Assembly: GCA_020718225.1 (NCBI GenBank)
Contig: DYSO01000011.1
Location: forward strand, 1-35,288
DNA length: 35,288 nt
Direction: 5' to 3'
Source of the DNA: Draconibacterium orientale
GTDB taxonomy: Bacteria > Bacteroidota > Bacteroidia > Bacteroidales > FEN-979
In this document: positions 9,566 through 19,179 of the stretch, piece after piece
Layout: every line of letters begins with the position of its first letter
Numbering within the stretch: position 1 is the stretch's first letter
Notes under the pieces: generated by a model
Told to the model about the DNA's origin: nothing
Database searches by the model: none
What the model saw: the letters and a program-made list of their open reading frames with translations, nothing else
Made by a program: the position numbers and the translations under genes

Positions 9566-10660
9566 TTGAATGTTGAATATGTTTTAAAAAAATCCTCTTT
9601 ATCCGGAGAGGATTTGATTTTTTTATTGGGGTTACAAGGTGAAGAAAAGAAAAAATTGTTTCAGCATGCCCAACAGGTCAAGGCTGATTTTGTGGGGAGG
9701 AAGGTTTATTTCAGGGGTTTGATCGAATATTCCAACATTTGTTCAAAAAACTGTTACTATTGTGGTATCAGGGCTTCCAACAAACGCTATTCCCGATACC
9801 GGATGACTGTACCCGAGGTTTTGGAGGCCGTGGATTTTGCCTTCCGGAATAATTATGCCTCCATTGTCATTCAGGCGGGTGAACGCTCCGGTGAAACCCA
9901 TATTGGGAAGATCGAATCGATCCTGAAAAAAATTCAGCAGAAGACCAATGGCAAAATTCACGTCACCCTTTCTCTGGGTGAACAAACTGAAGATACCTAT
10001 CGCCGTTGGTTTGAAGCAGGGGCACACCGGTATCTTTTACGCATCGAGGTCTCCAATCCCGCCCTGTACCTCAGGTTACACCCCGCCAACCGCCATCACG
10101 ACTACATGAAACGGTTGGAAGCATTGAAATTATTAAAAAAAACCGGTTACCAGGTAGGTACCGGCGTTATGATCGGCCTCCCCTTTCAGACACTCTCCGA
10201 CCTTGCAGATGACCTGCTTTTTTTCCGTGAAATGGATATCGATATGGCCGGAATGGGGCCCTATATTGAGCACCAGGATACCCCGCTCTATATCCACAAA
10301 GATACCTTGTTGCCCCTGAAAGAACGGTTTGACCTCTCCTTGAAGATGGTCGCCCTTCTCCGCATCCTCATGAAGGACATTAACATCGCAGCCACCACAG
10401 CCATGCAAACAATCGACCCACAGGGAAGGGAGAAAGCGTTGATGGTCGGCGCCAACGTAATCATGCCCAATCTCACCCCGGTAAAATACCGTGAGGATTA
10501 CCTCCTATACGAAAACAAACCCTGTTTGGATGAAGAAGCCGCTGAATGCCAGAGCTGTTTAGAGGCAAGGATTTCCATAGCCGGAGATGAAATTGGTTAC
10601 GGGGAATGGGGCGACTCTTTGCATTTCAGAAAAAGAGGGGAATCGAATATTGAACACTGA
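9566..10660 (+). CDS. hydE: [FeFe] hydrogenase H-cluster radical SAM maturase HydE
   Basis: Radical-SAM motif CSKNCYYCGIR with HydE-like context (RGLIEYSNICSKNCYYCGIRASNKRYSRYRMTVPEVLEAVDFAF; GMIGLPFQTLSDLADDLLFF; MGPYIEHQDTPL). Confidence 0.88.
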   Translation: MNVEYVLKKSSLSGEDLIFLLGLQGEEKKKLFQHAQQVKADFVGRKVYFRGLIEYSNICSKNCYYCGIRASNKRYSRYRMTVPEVLEAVDFAFRNNYASIVIQAGERSGETHIGKIESILKKIQQKTNGKIHVTLSLGEQTEDTYRRWFEAGAHRYLLRIEVSNPALYLRLHPANRHHDYMKRLEALKLLKKTGYQVGTGVMIGLPFQTLSDLADDLLFFREMDIDMAGMGPYIEHQDTPLYIHKDTLLPLKERFDLSLKMVALLRILMKDINIAATTAMQTIDPQGREKALMVGANVIMPNLTPVKYREDYLLYENKPCLDEEAAECQSCLEARISIAGDEIGYGEWGDSLHFRKRGESNIEH

Positions 10661-10684
10661 ACGCCAAACGCTGAATTTTTTTAT

Positions 10685-12118
10685 ATGTCAGGAAAGAAAT
10701 CACCCCTCCCAATTTTAGAAAAAGTCGAAATCCTGGATGCAGGATCGGAAGGAAACGCCGTTGCCCGCGCGGGAGGATTGGTCGTGTTTGTCCCTTATGT
10801 TGTTCCCGGCGATGTGGTCGACATTCGGGTAACCAAAAAAAAGAGGTCGTTTTGCGAAGGTAAAGCGATCCGGTTTCACCAATACAGCGATAAACGGGCC
10901 CAACCTTTTTGTGCCCATTTCGGGACTTGCGGAGGTTGCAAATGGCAGCATCTCAGATACGAAGACCAGTTGTTTTACAAACAAAAGCAGGTTGAAGACA
11001 ATCTTATCCGGATCGGGAAACTGGAAAAAAGCATGGCGTTGCCTATATTGCCATCGCCAGGAGAACAGTTTTACAGGAACAAACTCGAATATACCTTTTC
11101 GAACCATCGCTGGCTTACCAGTGACGACCCGCCAGGAGAGGTACCCGAAAGCGAGATGAATGCACTCGGTTTTCACATTCCCCGGCTTTACGATAAAATC
11201 CTGGATATAAAGAATTGTTATCTTCAGCCCCACCCGTCCAATGCCATACGACTGTTTTTAAAGGCATACGCGATAGAACATGGTTTATCCTTTTACGATG
11301 TACGGAAATGGACCGGTTTCCTGAGGAACCTGATCATCCGGAATACAACAACAGGCGATCTGATGGTTATCCTGGTATTCAGGGAAGCGCTTACGGATGT
11401 CATCAATACCCTGCTGGAGGCGTTGATTTCAGCCTTTCCTGAAATCACTTCGGCATTCTATGTGATCAATGAGAAAAAAAATGATATCATCAACGATCTT
11501 CCGCTACATCATTTTTATGGTAAGGAGTTCATGACCGAAAGGATGCCTCCATATAAACCAGGATATCCCGGCACGGAATTCAGAATTGGTCCGGTTTCAT
11601 TTTTTCAGACCAACTCCCGGCAGGCGGTTGTATTGTATCAGACTGCTGCTGATTTTGCAGGTTTTCGTGGCCATGAAACAGTTTATGACCTTTATACCGG
11701 GACTGGTACCATTGCAAATTATATTGCCCCTTATGTAAAAAAAGTTGCAGGAATTGAATCGGTCGGGGCCGCCATCGAAGATGCACGAATGAACGCACTG
11801 CTGAACGGCTTCACAAACACCCATTTTTTTACCGGTGAAACCGAAAAAATTTTAACGCCGGAATTCATCCTGGAAAATGGTAAGCCCGATATCGTTATTA
11901 CCGATCCTCCCCGCTCCGGAATGCATGAAAAAGTAATCCGGGCCATTCTCTCCGTTGCACCCGGAAAAATTGTTTATGTAAGTTGCAACCCAGCTACCCA
12001 GGCCCGTGATATTGCATTAATGACCGATCGATATGAAGTGGTTAAATGTCAACCGGTGGATATGTTCCCTCAAACACAGCATGTTGAAAATATTGCATTG
12101 CTGAGACGGAGAGATTAA
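10685..12118 (+). CDS. rlmD: 23S rRNA (uracil-5-)-methyltransferase RlmD/RumA family
   Basis: TRAM-like N-terminus, Fe-S motif CAHFGTCGGCKWQHLRYEDQ, VYDLYTGTGTIANYIA SAM site, DPPRSGMHEKVI and VYVSCNPATQARD catalytic motifs. Confidence 0.92.
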   Translation: MSGKKSPLPILEKVEILDAGSEGNAVARAGGLVVFVPYVVPGDVVDIRVTKKKRSFCEGKAIRFHQYSDKRAQPFCAHFGTCGGCKWQHLRYEDQLFYKQKQVEDNLIRIGKLEKSMALPILPSPGEQFYRNKLEYTFSNHRWLTSDDPPGEVPESEMNALGFHIPRLYDKILDIKNCYLQPHPSNAIRLFLKAYAIEHGLSFYDVRKWTGFLRNLIIRNTTTGDLMVILVFREALTDVINTLLEALISAFPEITSAFYVINEKKNDIINDLPLHHFYGKEFMTERMPPYKPGYPGTEFRIGPVSFFQTNSRQAVVLYQTAADFAGFRGHETVYDLYTGTGTIANYIAPYVKKVAGIESVGAAIEDARMNALLNGFTNTHFFTGETEKILTPEFILENGKPDIVITDPPRSGMHEKVIRAILSVAPGKIVYVSCNPATQARDIALMTDRYEVVKCQPVDMFPQTQHVENIALLRRRD

Positions 12119-12630
12119 CCTGTCATAACCCGCTCCCTTATCCAACCGGCCAGTTTTTCAACATCCGGGTTCATCCCTTCAACAGTATAGTTTGCCTGAC
12201 GATAAAAAAAAGATCGTTGTTGCATATGCTCCACGACAAATTTTTCAAGCTGGCCGGGATCCAGTTGACTTAACAGTGGCCGTTTTTTCCGGATCTTGTA
12301 CAACCGGTCCAGCAGTGGTTTAACCTCCCAGTGTAGATAGACAGAAATACCCGATTGGTTTATAAAATCCATATTATTAAAAAAACAGGGGGTCCCGCCT
12401 CCGGTGGCAATGACAGTATCGATTAATTGCGTTGTTTTGTGTAAAATTTCCTGTTCCATTTTTCGAAATGGAGGTTCTCCATATTTATTAAAAAAATCGA
12501 GAATGGAAACTTTATATTGCTCTTCGAAAATATAGTCAATATCCACAAATCCGTATTGTAACCTCTCTGCCAGAAATTTCCCCAGTACCGACTTCCCCGA
12601 AGCCATATAGCCAACCAGATAGATACGCAT
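12115..12630 (-). CDS. aroK: Shikimate kinase
   Basis: MRIYLVGYMASGKSVLGKFLAERLQYGFVDIDYIFEE...FRKMEQEILHKTTQLIDTVIATGGGTPCF: P-loop, DxD and GGG motifs. The 355-aa track ORF starts too far upstream; ATG at 12628-12630 gives 171 aa. Confidence 0.93.
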   Translation of the reverse strand: MRIYLVGYMASGKSVLGKFLAERLQYGFVDIDYIFEEQYKVSILDFFNKYGEPPFRKMEQEILHKTTQLIDTVIATGGGTPCFFNNMDFINQSGISVYLHWEVKPLLDRLYKIRKKRPLLSQLDPGQLEKFVVEHMQQRSFFYRQANYTVEGMNPDVEKLAGWIRERVMTG

Positions 12631-12688
12631 ACCGGTAAAAGTACGATAATTATACTTATCTTTGCAGGGAAAAAAATAGTCTATTGCT

Positions 12689-13174
12689 ATGAAACTACGG
12701 CCATTGTTGATTTTTTCCCTGTTCATTGCATGGATCATCGTGGGCGGTTGCAACAACAGGGAAGGAAAAGAGGGCAGCCCCCTCTCCACCGACATTGTGA
12801 GCAATCCCAATACTGCCGACGGGACTACCGACCGGAGCGGGCTTCCCCTGATGGTTTTTGAAGAGACAGAACATGATTTCGGGAAAATCCTCGAAGGAGA
12901 AACGGTGTCATTCAATTTTAAATTTACAAACAAAGGGAAATCCGACCTGGTTATTGCCGATGTCAGCTCCTCCTGTGGCTGTACTGTTCCTTCATACCCC
13001 AAAACACCCGTTCGCCCGGGAGAAGAAAGCACGATTAAAGTTATCTTCAACAGCAACGGCCGGCGCGGATACCAAGCTAAAAATGTTATTGTGGTGGCCA
13101 ATACGCAACCCAATACAACCCTGATCCGCATCAAAGCGCAGGTAGTAAACCCCGGAAGTGAAAAAACACAATAG
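12689..13174 (+). CDS. DUF1573-domain lipoprotein
   Basis: Signal peptide with lipobox (LFIAWIIVGGC), then FEETEHDFGKILEGETVSFNFKFTNKGKSDLVIADVSSSCGCTVPSYPKTPVRPGEESTIKVIFNSNGRRG, a typical DUF1573 sequence. Confidence 0.9.
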   Translation: MKLRPLLIFSLFIAWIIVGGCNNREGKEGSPLSTDIVSNPNTADGTTDRSGLPLMVFEETEHDFGKILEGETVSFNFKFTNKGKSDLVIADVSSSCGCTVPSYPKTPVRPGEESTIKVIFNSNGRRGYQAKNVIVVANTQPNTTLIRIKAQVVNPGSEKTQ

Positions 13175-13225
13175 ATACACAATTAACCGATAACATCCAA
13201 CCTAATATCTAAATCAAAATTGCAT

Positions 13226-13555
13226 ATGACAAACCTCTTATCAATCCTGCTGATGGCGCCACAGGGCCAGGGTGGACAACAAAATGGCTGGTATTCCTTT
13301 TTACCGTTATTATTGATCATCGTCGTTTTCTATTTCTTCTTTATCCGGCCACAGATGAAACGCTCCAAAGACCAGAAAAAATTCAAGGAGAGTTTACAAA
13401 AGGGCCAGAAAATTATTACCATTGGTGGTATTCACGGACGGATTGTCGAAATCCAGGAGACTTCAGTGACCATTGAAGTTGAAAACGGAGTCCGGTTGCG
13501 TGTGGAAAAAACCGCCATTGCCATGGATCCCAACCAGACCATCGAAGCCAAGTAG
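13226..13555 (+). CDS. yajC: Preprotein translocase subunit YajC
   Basis: One TM helix then FFFIRPQMKRSKDQKKFKESLQKGQKIITIGGIHGRIVEIQETSVTIEVENGVRLRVEKTAI. Start moved from TTG 13220 to ATG 13226. Confidence 0.93.
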   Translation: MTNLLSILLMAPQGQGGQQNGWYSFLPLLLIIVVFYFFFIRPQMKRSKDQKKFKESLQKGQKIITIGGIHGRIVEIQETSVTIEVENGVRLRVEKTAIAMDPNQTIEAK

Positions 13556-13579
13556 TATACCATCTTAAAGCTGAGGCGC

Positions 13580-14173
13580 TTGAAAACCGATTTTATTCAG
13601 TTTATCGGAAATGCCCGGCAGCGCAAAAGTGCAAATTTCAGGAATCAACTTTCCATTTTTATAATTTGCCTGGTACTGTCCCTGCTTATATGGTTCCTTG
13701 TACGACTTTCCAAGGATTACTATTATGCTATGGAATACCATCTTACTTATACCGACATTCCGGCAAAATTCAAATTGACCGGATATTCTGATACAATCCT
13801 TACCGTTAAAATCAAAGTACAGGGTTTTGATTTTATTACCGAACGGTTTATCATCCCCCAGGAACGGCAATTTGATGTCAGCTTGAGGGACATCAGGATC
13901 CGTTTTTCAGATAACCGGGTGTGGGGATACCTCTTGACAAACCGGATCGGAAAAGATTTGGTAGCACAGTCGAGCTTTTCAGGCGATGTCTATTTTGTTG
14001 CCCCCGATACCCTTTTTTTTGAATTTGAAAAAAGAGAGGCGGCCCCAGCCGATAAAAAACCGGTAACAACTCCCGGCACCCTTCAACCCATGGTGAAAGA
14101 TTCCCTGAGGATGCTTCCCGACAGTTCAAAAAAAATAACGAAACCTGTGGCCGGACATCGGGAAAAACACTGA
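13580..14173 (+). CDS. YbbR-like domain protein
   Basis: N-terminal TM (LSIFIICLVLSLLIWFLVRLS), YbbR-like beta repeat (YTDIPAKFKLTGYSDTILTVKIKVQGFDF), and position between yajC and coaE. Confidence 0.7.
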   Translation: MKTDFIQFIGNARQRKSANFRNQLSIFIICLVLSLLIWFLVRLSKDYYYAMEYHLTYTDIPAKFKLTGYSDTILTVKIKVQGFDFITERFIIPQERQFDVSLRDIRIRFSDNRVWGYLLTNRIGKDLVAQSSFSGDVYFVAPDTLFFEFEKREAAPADKKPVTTPGTLQPMVKDSLRMLPDSSKKITKPVAGHREKH

Positions 14174-14176
14174 ACC

Positions 14177-14779
14177 ATGCTTAAAATCGGACTGACCGGG
14201 AACATCGGAAGTGGAAAAAGCGTGGTTTCCCGGATATTTTCCCAATTGAGGGTCCCGGTGTATCAGGCAGATGAAGAATCGAAGAAAATCCTTCAAACAG
14301 AACGCGTCATTACCGAAGTGACGAAGTATTTCGGCCATGATATCCTTACACCCGGGAGACAGGTAGATAAAAAAAAACTGGCTTCGGTCGTTTTTTCTGA
14401 CGCCACCGCCCTTCAACGCCTCAATTCAATCCTCCATCCCAGGGTTCGTCAGGATTTTCAGGAGTGGGCTTCAAAATTCAGCCATCTACCTTATGTTGTT
14501 CAGGAAGCGGCTATTATTTTTGAAAGCGGTTTTCAAAATGAATTTGATTATATTGTCCATGTATCCTGTCCGGAAGAGATTGCCATCCGGAGGGTCATGA
14601 CCAGGGACGGGGCCGACCGGCAAACCGTATTACAGCGTATGCGTTTTCAGATGGAAGATATAAAAAAAGCGGCGTTATCCGATTTTGTAATCCGCAACGA
14701 TGGTTCTCTTTTAATTATTCCCCAGACGCTTTCCATTCACAGAAAATTATTGGAAACCGGAACGAAAAACATCCCATGA
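14177..14779 (+). CDS. coaE: Dephospho-CoA kinase
   Basis: MLKIGLTGNIGSGKSVVSRIFSQLRVPVYQADEESKKIL...ILHPRVRQDFQEW: P-loop and CoaE signatures. Confidence 0.93.
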   Translation: MLKIGLTGNIGSGKSVVSRIFSQLRVPVYQADEESKKILQTERVITEVTKYFGHDILTPGRQVDKKKLASVVFSDATALQRLNSILHPRVRQDFQEWASKFSHLPYVVQEAAIIFESGFQNEFDYIVHVSCPEEIAIRRVMTRDGADRQTVLQRMRFQMEDIKKAALSDFVIRNDGSLLIIPQTLSIHRKLLETGTKNIP

Positions 14780-15525
14780 AGGAGTTAAAAATCTCTGCTG
14801 TATCGTATCTGAACACCTTTCCTTTTGTTTATGGTATCCAGAAATCCGGGTTTCTGAAAAATTTCCGATTAGAGCTCGATATCCCAAAAGTTTGTGCCCT
14901 GAAATTAAAAGACAAGAAGGTCGATATTGCGCTTGTTCCGGTTGGCGCGCTGCCTGATTTCGACCATTACCATTTTGTTTCCAACGATTGTATCGGCGCG
15001 GTCGGACCGGTAAAAACCGTCCTCCTGCTGTCGAAGTCCCCATTGGAAAAGATAGCGCAGGTTCATCTTGATTACGACTCAAGGACGTCGGTACAGTTGG
15101 TCAAAGTATTGGCAAAACATTATTGGGGAATCGCTCCCGACTGGCAGAACATGGCAGCCGGCCAGGCTTCGGCTCAACCATCGGTTGAGGCGCTGGTTGC
15201 CATTGGCGATAAGACTTTTGAGCTCAGGCATCACTTCCCGTATGTTTACGACCTGGCAGAAGAATGGATCCGGTTCGCCCGTTTGCCTTTTGTTTTTGCT
15301 GTCTGGATTTCAAACGAACAACTGCCACCGGAGCTGACAACTCCTTTTTGCCGGGCGCTCGCCTGGGGGCTGGACCGGAAAGCCGGAAGCCTGGAATTTT
15401 TCAAAGAAAAACTTCCCGTTTGCGAAGATTGCCTGGGATACCTTGAAAAGAATATATCCTATGCCTTCGATGAGAGGAAAAAAGAAGGATTGTCGAAGTT
15501 CCTGGGTTATTTCTTCGCCGGATAG
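14776..15525 (+). CDS. mqnA: Chorismate dehydratase (futalosine menaquinone pathway)
   Basis: MKELKISAVSYLNTFPFVYGI N-terminus, SNDCIGAVGPVKTVLLLSKSPLEKIAQVHLDYDSRTSVQLVKVLAKHYW, FVFAVWISN. ATGA overlap with coaE. Confidence 0.9.
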   Translation: MKELKISAVSYLNTFPFVYGIQKSGFLKNFRLELDIPKVCALKLKDKKVDIALVPVGALPDFDHYHFVSNDCIGAVGPVKTVLLLSKSPLEKIAQVHLDYDSRTSVQLVKVLAKHYWGIAPDWQNMAAGQASAQPSVEALVAIGDKTFELRHHFPYVYDLAEEWIRFARLPFVFAVWISNEQLPPELTTPFCRALAWGLDRKAGSLEFFKEKLPVCEDCLGYLEKNISYAFDERKKEGLSKFLGYFFAG

Positions 15526-17456
15526 CCGCGTTTTTTGGCCATATCCTCAAGACGTTTCTGAAATCCCGATTTTTTTACCGGTTTTTTGCGGTTTGCTTCG
15601 ATCTGTGCATGAAGTTTCTTTTCATCGATGGTTGCCCGGATGATATAAATCTGTGCAAAGGTAAGCAGGTTTGCCAGCAGGTAGTAATAGCTGAGGCCTG
15701 AGGAATAATCATTAAACCAAAAAAGGAACATCACCGGCATCAGGTACATCATGGTTTTCATACCTGGCATCTGTTGTTGCGACGATCCCATCATCTGATC
15801 GTTGATCCTGGTGTAAAGTACGCTTGAGATCGTCATTAAAAGGGCAAACAAACTCACGTGGTCGCCATACCAGGGGATTGAAAAACCGCCGGGAAAGGTC
15901 CAGATCGAATCGTAGGAGGAGAGGTCTTTGGCCCATAAAAAGGATTGTTGACGAAGTTCAATGGAGGATGGGAAAAACCGGAACATGGCAATCAGGATGG
16001 GCATCTGTAAAAGAAGCGGGATGCAACCCGCCATGGGGTTAACGCCGGCTTTTTTATAGAGTTCCATGGTAGCCTGCTGCTTCTTCATAGCATCTTCCTT
16101 TTTGGGATATTTTTTACCCAACTCATCAATTTCGGGTTTAAGGACCTTCATTTTTGCCGATGATTTGTAGGTCTTGAAAGCAATCGGAAAAAGGACAATT
16201 TTTAAAAGAATGGTCAATACCAGGATGATGATCCCATAGTTCCATCCGAAGTTACCAAAGAAGGTAAAAACCGGGATAACAGCATATATATTGATCCAGG
16301 CCATCAGAAAAAATCCCCAGCCCAGCGGGATTTGTTTTTCGAGATCGAGTTTGTATTTTCTGAGTCCGTAGTATTTGTTGGGGCCAAAGTACATCGACAT
16401 CGAAACTTCTTTTGTCTCCTTTGGGGTAAAAGGGATTCCGACTTCTGCCAGCATCGATTTCACATAATTCCGCTTACCCGGAAGGGTCAGCGTCCGGATC
16501 CTGGGTTCACTGAAAAAATGATCGGCTATCAGGCTGGTTGAGAAGAACTGCTGGGTAAACGAAACCCATTTGATTTTCTCATTCTTCAGGTATTTTTCTT
16601 CATCTTTTGTTTCAGAGATATAATCTGTTTTATCTTCGAAAAACTTATAATAGATGGTGGAGTTCATATGCTCCATCTTCAGGCTTTTCTCCAATTGTTT
16701 CAGGTTGTCGCTCCAGTTCAGCACAAGATATTTGGTAGAGGGGTCGATGACCTCTTCCATGCCCTGAAATTTCACCTGAAACCTCAGCATATATTCATTT
16801 CCGCGAACAGTGTAAAGGAATTCAATATATTTCCCGGGGTCGTAGGTAGTATCGGTTGCTGCCATAAATAGCCGCATTCCGAACTGAATGGAGTCATTGC
16901 CCGAAACTTTGCCGCTGGCTTTTTCTTTATTTTCCATACCTGGCCAAAAAGGTTGAAAATAGAGCCGGTCGGTATTTATAATGCGGTTGTTGGCAAAAAA
17001 GGTGAGGCCAAAGTGGAGTGAATCGTTATCTAAAAGGATCAGCGGGCGCTTATCCCAGGTGAGATAATCCTTGAGTTCCACATTGGCAATTTTACCGCCT
17101 AAGGAAGCTATTTTCAAACGGAAAAAGTCATTTTCAATGGTATAGGATGTATCGTCACCGGCGGCGGCATTGGCAAACAGGCCCAGTTCATCTTTCCTGT
17201 TCATCCGCAGGAGGGTTACCGAATCGAAACTCTTTCCCGATGCTTTGATTTTTTCTTTTTCCATGGCAGTTTCGAGGGCGCGGGTGCGGGCATTGGCACG
17301 GATGGTCGAATCGCGCCGTGCCTGGGTTACCAGCCACAGTGAGTCGGATTTCCGTTTTTGCTGAATGAGTTCGTCCTGTGAAGGGCTCATCAGATAACTG
17401 TAGGCAATGAAGATCCCAAAAATCAGGACCAGGCCAATGATGGTATTTTTGTTCAT
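15507..17456 (-). CDS. yidC: Membrane protein insertase YidC
   Basis: MNKNTIIGLVLIFGIFIAYSY start, large periplasmic domain, YidC/Oxa1 core (FPIAFKTYKSSAKMKVLKPEIDELGKKYPKKEDAMKKQQATMELYKKAGVNPMAGCIPLLLQMPILIAMFRFFP). Confidence 0.95.
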   Translation of the reverse strand: MNKNTIIGLVLIFGIFIAYSYLMSPSQDELIQQKRKSDSLWLVTQARRDSTIRANARTRALETAMEKEKIKASGKSFDSVTLLRMNRKDELGLFANAAAGDDTSYTIENDFFRLKIASLGGKIANVELKDYLTWDKRPLILLDNDSLHFGLTFFANNRIINTDRLYFQPFWPGMENKEKASGKVSGNDSIQFGMRLFMAATDTTYDPGKYIEFLYTVRGNEYMLRFQVKFQGMEEVIDPSTKYLVLNWSDNLKQLEKSLKMEHMNSTIYYKFFEDKTDYISETKDEEKYLKNEKIKWVSFTQQFFSTSLIADHFFSEPRIRTLTLPGKRNYVKSMLAEVGIPFTPKETKEVSMSMYFGPNKYYGLRKYKLDLEKQIPLGWGFFLMAWINIYAVIPVFTFFGNFGWNYGIIILVLTILLKIVLFPIAFKTYKSSAKMKVLKPEIDELGKKYPKKEDAMKKQQATMELYKKAGVNPMAGCIPLLLQMPILIAMFRFFPSSIELRQQSFLWAKDLSSYDSIWTFPGGFSIPWYGDHVSLFALLMTISSVLYTRINDQMMGSSQQQMPGMKTMMYLMPVMFLFWFNDYSSGLSYYYLLANLLTFAQIYIIRATIDEKKLHAQIEANRKKPVKKSGFQKRLEDMAKKRGYPAKK

Positions 17457-17499
17457 AAGAGAAATTGGAGAAATCGGGTACAAAGTTATTAAAATGTCG

Positions 17500-19110
17500 T
17501 TAACTCCCGGAGTAATCCTTAGCAGCTTTAATAAAACTGACAAACAACGGATGTGGCCGGGCTACCGTACTTTTAAATTCGGGGTGGAACTGAACGCCAA
17601 AAAACCAGGGGTGTGACTCCAGTTCGATAATTTCAACCAGATTGTCTTTTTCATTTAATCCTACCGGGACCATCCCTGCATTCCGGTATTGTTCGATGTA
17701 CTCGTTGTTAAATTCAAACCGGTGCCGGTGGCGCTCCGAGATATTTTCATCCTGATAGATATCCAATACTTTGCTGCCTGCTTTAAGTTTGCATGGAAAT
17801 GCGCCAAGGCGCATGGTCCCTCCCATTCCGGAAATCTTTTTTTGGGTCTCCATCATATCAATTACCGGGTATGGGGTCGATTTATTGAACTCCGTTGAAT
17901 GTGCGTTATGTAAACCAAGTACATTCCGTCCGAATTCTATAACAGCACATTGCATCCCGAGACAGATTCCAAAGAAGGGAATGTTGTGTTCGCGGACATA
18001 CCGGATGGCTGTAATCTTCCCTTCGATGCCCCGTTCGCCGAAACCGGGAGCAACCAAAACCCCATCCAGATGTCCCAGCTTTTCAGCTACATTTTCATCA
18101 TTGATAAACTCAGAATGGATGGTCAGTACTTTCACTTTGACACCATTGGTCGTTCCGGCATGGATAAACGATTCATTGATTGACTTATAGGCGTCCTTTA
18201 ATTCGACATATTTCCCGACCAGGCCAATAATTACTTCGCCTGCAGGATGTTTCATGGCGTATAAAAACTGCTCCCAGTCGGTCAGGTCTGGTTGGGAATC
18301 GACCGGCATCCGGGTTTTCTGCAAAATTTCGAAATCCAGGTTTTCCCTTCGCATCAGGATGGGCACATCGTAAATGGATTCGACATCGATGCATTCAATA
18401 ACCGATGTTGGCGCAACGTTGCAGAAAAGGGCTATTTTATTGCGGATTCCTTCAGACAAGTGTTTTTCGGTGCGGCACACAATAATATCGGGTTGAACCC
18501 CTGATTCGAGCAACGTTTTTACCGAGTGCTGGGTGGGTTTTGTTTTTAATTCGCCTGCAGCGGCAAGATAAGGGACTAATGTAAGATGAACAACAACACA
18601 ATTATGGCCCAGTTCCCAGCGCAACTGACGAACTGCTTCAATGAAAGGCAACGACTCAATATCGCCGACGGTCCCACCGATTTCGGTGATAATAAAATCA
18701 TACCGGGCCCGGTTTGAAAGAAGTTTTATCCGGTATTTTATTTCGTCGGTAATGTGCGGAATTACCTGAACGGTCTCCCCTAAATATTCGCCCTTGCGTT
18801 CCCTGGTGATCACCGATTGGTAGATAACCCCGGTGGTCACATTGTTGGCCTGTGAAGTGGGGACATTCGAAAACCGCTCGTAGTGACCGAGGTCAAGGTC
18901 GGTCTCAGCGCCATCTTCGGTAACAAAACATTCCCCATGTTCGTACGGGTTCAGGGTTCCCGGATCAATATTAATATAGGGGTCAAGTTTTTGAATGGTG
19001 ACGGTAAACCCACGGGCTACAAGCAACTTTGCAATGGAGGCTGAAATAATCCCTTTGCCTAAGGATGAGGTTACCCCCCCGGTGACGAAAATGTATTTGG
19101 TTGTGGTCAT
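17500..19110 (-). CDS. pyrG: CTP synthase
   Basis: MTTTKYIFVTGGVTSSLGKGIISASIAKLL...KLDPYINIDPGTLNPYEHGE; glutamine amidotransferase domain with FFGICLGMQCAVIEF and HPEFKS. Start trimmed to the MTTTKYIF ATG. Confidence 0.96.
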   Translation of the reverse strand: MTTTKYIFVTGGVTSSLGKGIISASIAKLLVARGFTVTIQKLDPYINIDPGTLNPYEHGECFVTEDGAETDLDLGHYERFSNVPTSQANNVTTGVIYQSVITRERKGEYLGETVQVIPHITDEIKYRIKLLSNRARYDFIITEIGGTVGDIESLPFIEAVRQLRWELGHNCVVVHLTLVPYLAAAGELKTKPTQHSVKTLLESGVQPDIIVCRTEKHLSEGIRNKIALFCNVAPTSVIECIDVESIYDVPILMRRENLDFEILQKTRMPVDSQPDLTDWEQFLYAMKHPAGEVIIGLVGKYVELKDAYKSINESFIHAGTTNGVKVKVLTIHSEFINDENVAEKLGHLDGVLVAPGFGERGIEGKITAIRYVREHNIPFFGICLGMQCAVIEFGRNVLGLHNAHSTEFNKSTPYPVIDMMETQKKISGMGGTMRLGAFPCKLKAGSKVLDIYQDENISERHRHRFEFNNEYIEQYRNAGMVPVGLNEKDNLVEIIELESHPWFFGVQFHPEFKSTVARPHPLFVSFIKAAKDYSGS

Positions 19111-19179
19111 GAAAAAGAAAATTGAGGGATAAACCCACGGCAAAAGTACTGGAATAATTTCAGATATGGAAGCTTCCTC

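Noticed and set aside
12631-13182. N-terminal 184 residues of the 355-aa minus-strand ORF containing aroK
   Set aside because: Antisense to the DUF1573 lipoprotein gene; shikimate kinase begins at the internal MRIYLVGYMASGKS.
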